A stretch of DNA of 22,253 bases from Hypsibius dujardini. Its lineage: Eukaryota > Tardigrada > Eutardigrada > Parachela > Hypsibiidae. Shown here piece by piece: positions 21,256-22,253 of this stretch; positions within the stretch are counted from its first letter, which is position 1; every line of letters begins with the position of its first letter. The DNA lies in contig LRSR01002520.1 in assembly GCA_001579985.1 (NCBI GenBank), forward strand, positions 1 through 22,253. Direction: 5' to 3'. The notes below the pieces were generated by a model. That model was not told where the DNA came from and did not search any database. It worked only from the letters and a program-made list of their open reading frames with translations. The translations under genes were made by a program, and so were the position numbers.

Positions 21256-21433
21256 CCCCTCGAACAATCCAATCGGCCTGGAACTTTTCTCCTATTTGCC
21301 TCTTTTATCACATTAGTCCATAGAACGGTGCTGCAGTTTGCTCTCCCGGCTGCGTCAAAACGCGGCATTGCCCACGCGGAGAGCCGGAAGAACTCTCACA
21401 TCTACGAAGGACCCGGGTTCTGGTAGCTCCCGT

Positions 21434-21459
21434 AATCACGGGGTTGTTTACCCGTGATT
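21434..21459. other. perfect 9-bp stem inverted repeat
   Basis: AATCACGGG, 8-nt loop, CCCGTGATT. It lies between the two candidate exons at the right end, with no known role. Confidence 0.6.
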
Positions 21460-21980
21460 CTGGGGTGATGCCTTACACAGTGTAATACAGTATACGGTAT
21501 GTTACCATCACTGTGCTTATCATGTAAACGTATTTCACAACTGTGCCTAAACGTAATATTACTTGATCGGATTAGTTAGATGGAACATTTGTTAATGATA
21601 GACGGAACTGTTTGCCGCTTTCTTACTTAGCCTGTATTCAGTATTGTGTCCGCTTTAATGCATAATGCTCTTTCGTTTCCGTGGTAATTATTGTACCTAC
21701 TGTACTTACGTCTTTTTACATGCAATGTCCGTGTGACATTCAGTTTATGGCAAATGACCTGTTCATATCAATGACTGATTTAAGCGCTGTCCACCATGTT
21801 TGCCACGTGCATGGAATAGTGATTTATTTTCCGTTGTATGGATGGATATGCACATACATACATGTAAGGATATTAGAGAGTTCTTGCAAACGGTATATCG
21901 CACGGTATCCGTTGCAATTAAATTCATCACATAAATTTGCATGGCATGCCTCTTTCAAACATATCGTAGTGACATACCAG

Positions 21981-22091
21981 TGCGTGCTTCTGCCTGAGCC
22001 CGACTACAACGAGGCATCAGCCGCTTTCGTCGATAAGAGCGATGACGAGCCATTTGGAAACGGCAGGGAAAATCAGCATCAGCTTAAATAA
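21981..22091 (+). CDS. candidate C-terminal exon, unknown protein
   Basis: Acceptor ACATACCAG before 21981. The frame CVLLPEPDYNEASAAFVDKSDDEPFGNGRENQHQLK ends in TAA at 22089-22091. Its codons favour C or G at the third position (GAC TAC AAC, TTC GTC, GAC), like the confirmed exons and unlike the AT-rich surroundings. It is acidic and hydrophilic, fitting a cytosolic tail. No family is recognised, and linkage to 21122-21255 is unproven. Confidence 0.35.
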   Translation, partial: CVLLPEPDYNEASAAFVDKSDDEPFGNGRENQHQLK

Positions 22092-22253
22092 TGCTACCAC
22101 TGCTGGAGTTGTATCCCAGACCGCCGCTCCAGTATGCGGATGCACGTATACAGACCCTTTTCGCACTGCTTCACGTGGCCGGTATTCTTTGTATAGGGGT
22201 GGTTCCTCAATCAGGGAGTGATCCATGCCATGGAGAGGGCCATCAAATGTGGC
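22092..22253. other. edge segment open on both strands
   Basis: On the minus strand a frame runs in from the right edge (DGPLHGMDHSLIEEPPLYKEYRPREAV...). On the plus strand ATG at 22091 opens a frame to the edge. The minus frame has the more protein-like composition, but neither shows a recognised motif and the window ends here. Confidence 0.25.

Overview
This is animal nuclear DNA. It carries two multi-exon, spliced genes in head-to-head orientation, long AT-rich introns, GT-AG (and probably GC-AG) splice sites, tetranucleotide microsatellites and non-autonomous DNA transposons. The two-RRM, MEC-8-like form of the RBPMS/couch potato family points to a protostome invertebrate. A flatworm or nematode-like lineage is plausible, but the sequence alone does not settle the taxon.

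Left locus, 6173 down to 150 on the minus strand and continuing past the left edge: I can thread twelve exons, all phase-compatible, into one open frame of 742 residues. The N-terminal third holds an EF-hand region with one canonical calcium loop, which is restored exactly across a splice junction. The rest is an EMAP/EML protein: a HELP motif followed by WD40 blades. Most of the introns are short. The one joining the EF-hand part to the HELP part is 1.5 kb.

Middle, 6174 to about 13333: this is the shared upstream region and I see no convincing gene. The 5.2-9.1 kb part holds copies of a long-arm inverted-repeat (fold-back) family. At 9795-10608 lies an 814-bp hAT-type element with a perfect 8-bp target duplication, with a second palindromic element nested inside it. 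From about 11.9 to 13.3 kb the DNA becomes promoter-like: a cluster of GAAC/GTTC palindromes, a perfect CRE, then GC-rich and CA-rich leader sequence.

Right locus, 13334-19939 on the plus strand: a complete eight-exon RBPMS/MEC-8-type RNA-binding protein with two RRMs (about 408 residues, or 428 with an alternative exon end). Intron 1 is 3.4 kb. Several introns are packed with CTGC/CTGT and TGTCTG arrays.

Right end, 19940-22253: 3' UTR or spacer, followed by weak evidence for one or two further exons (a transmembrane segment at 21122-21255, a C-terminal exon at 21981-22091) and an unassigned stretch open on both strands at the edge. The two main genes have no obvious functional link: one is a predicted microtubule-binding protein, the other a splicing or mRNA regulator.
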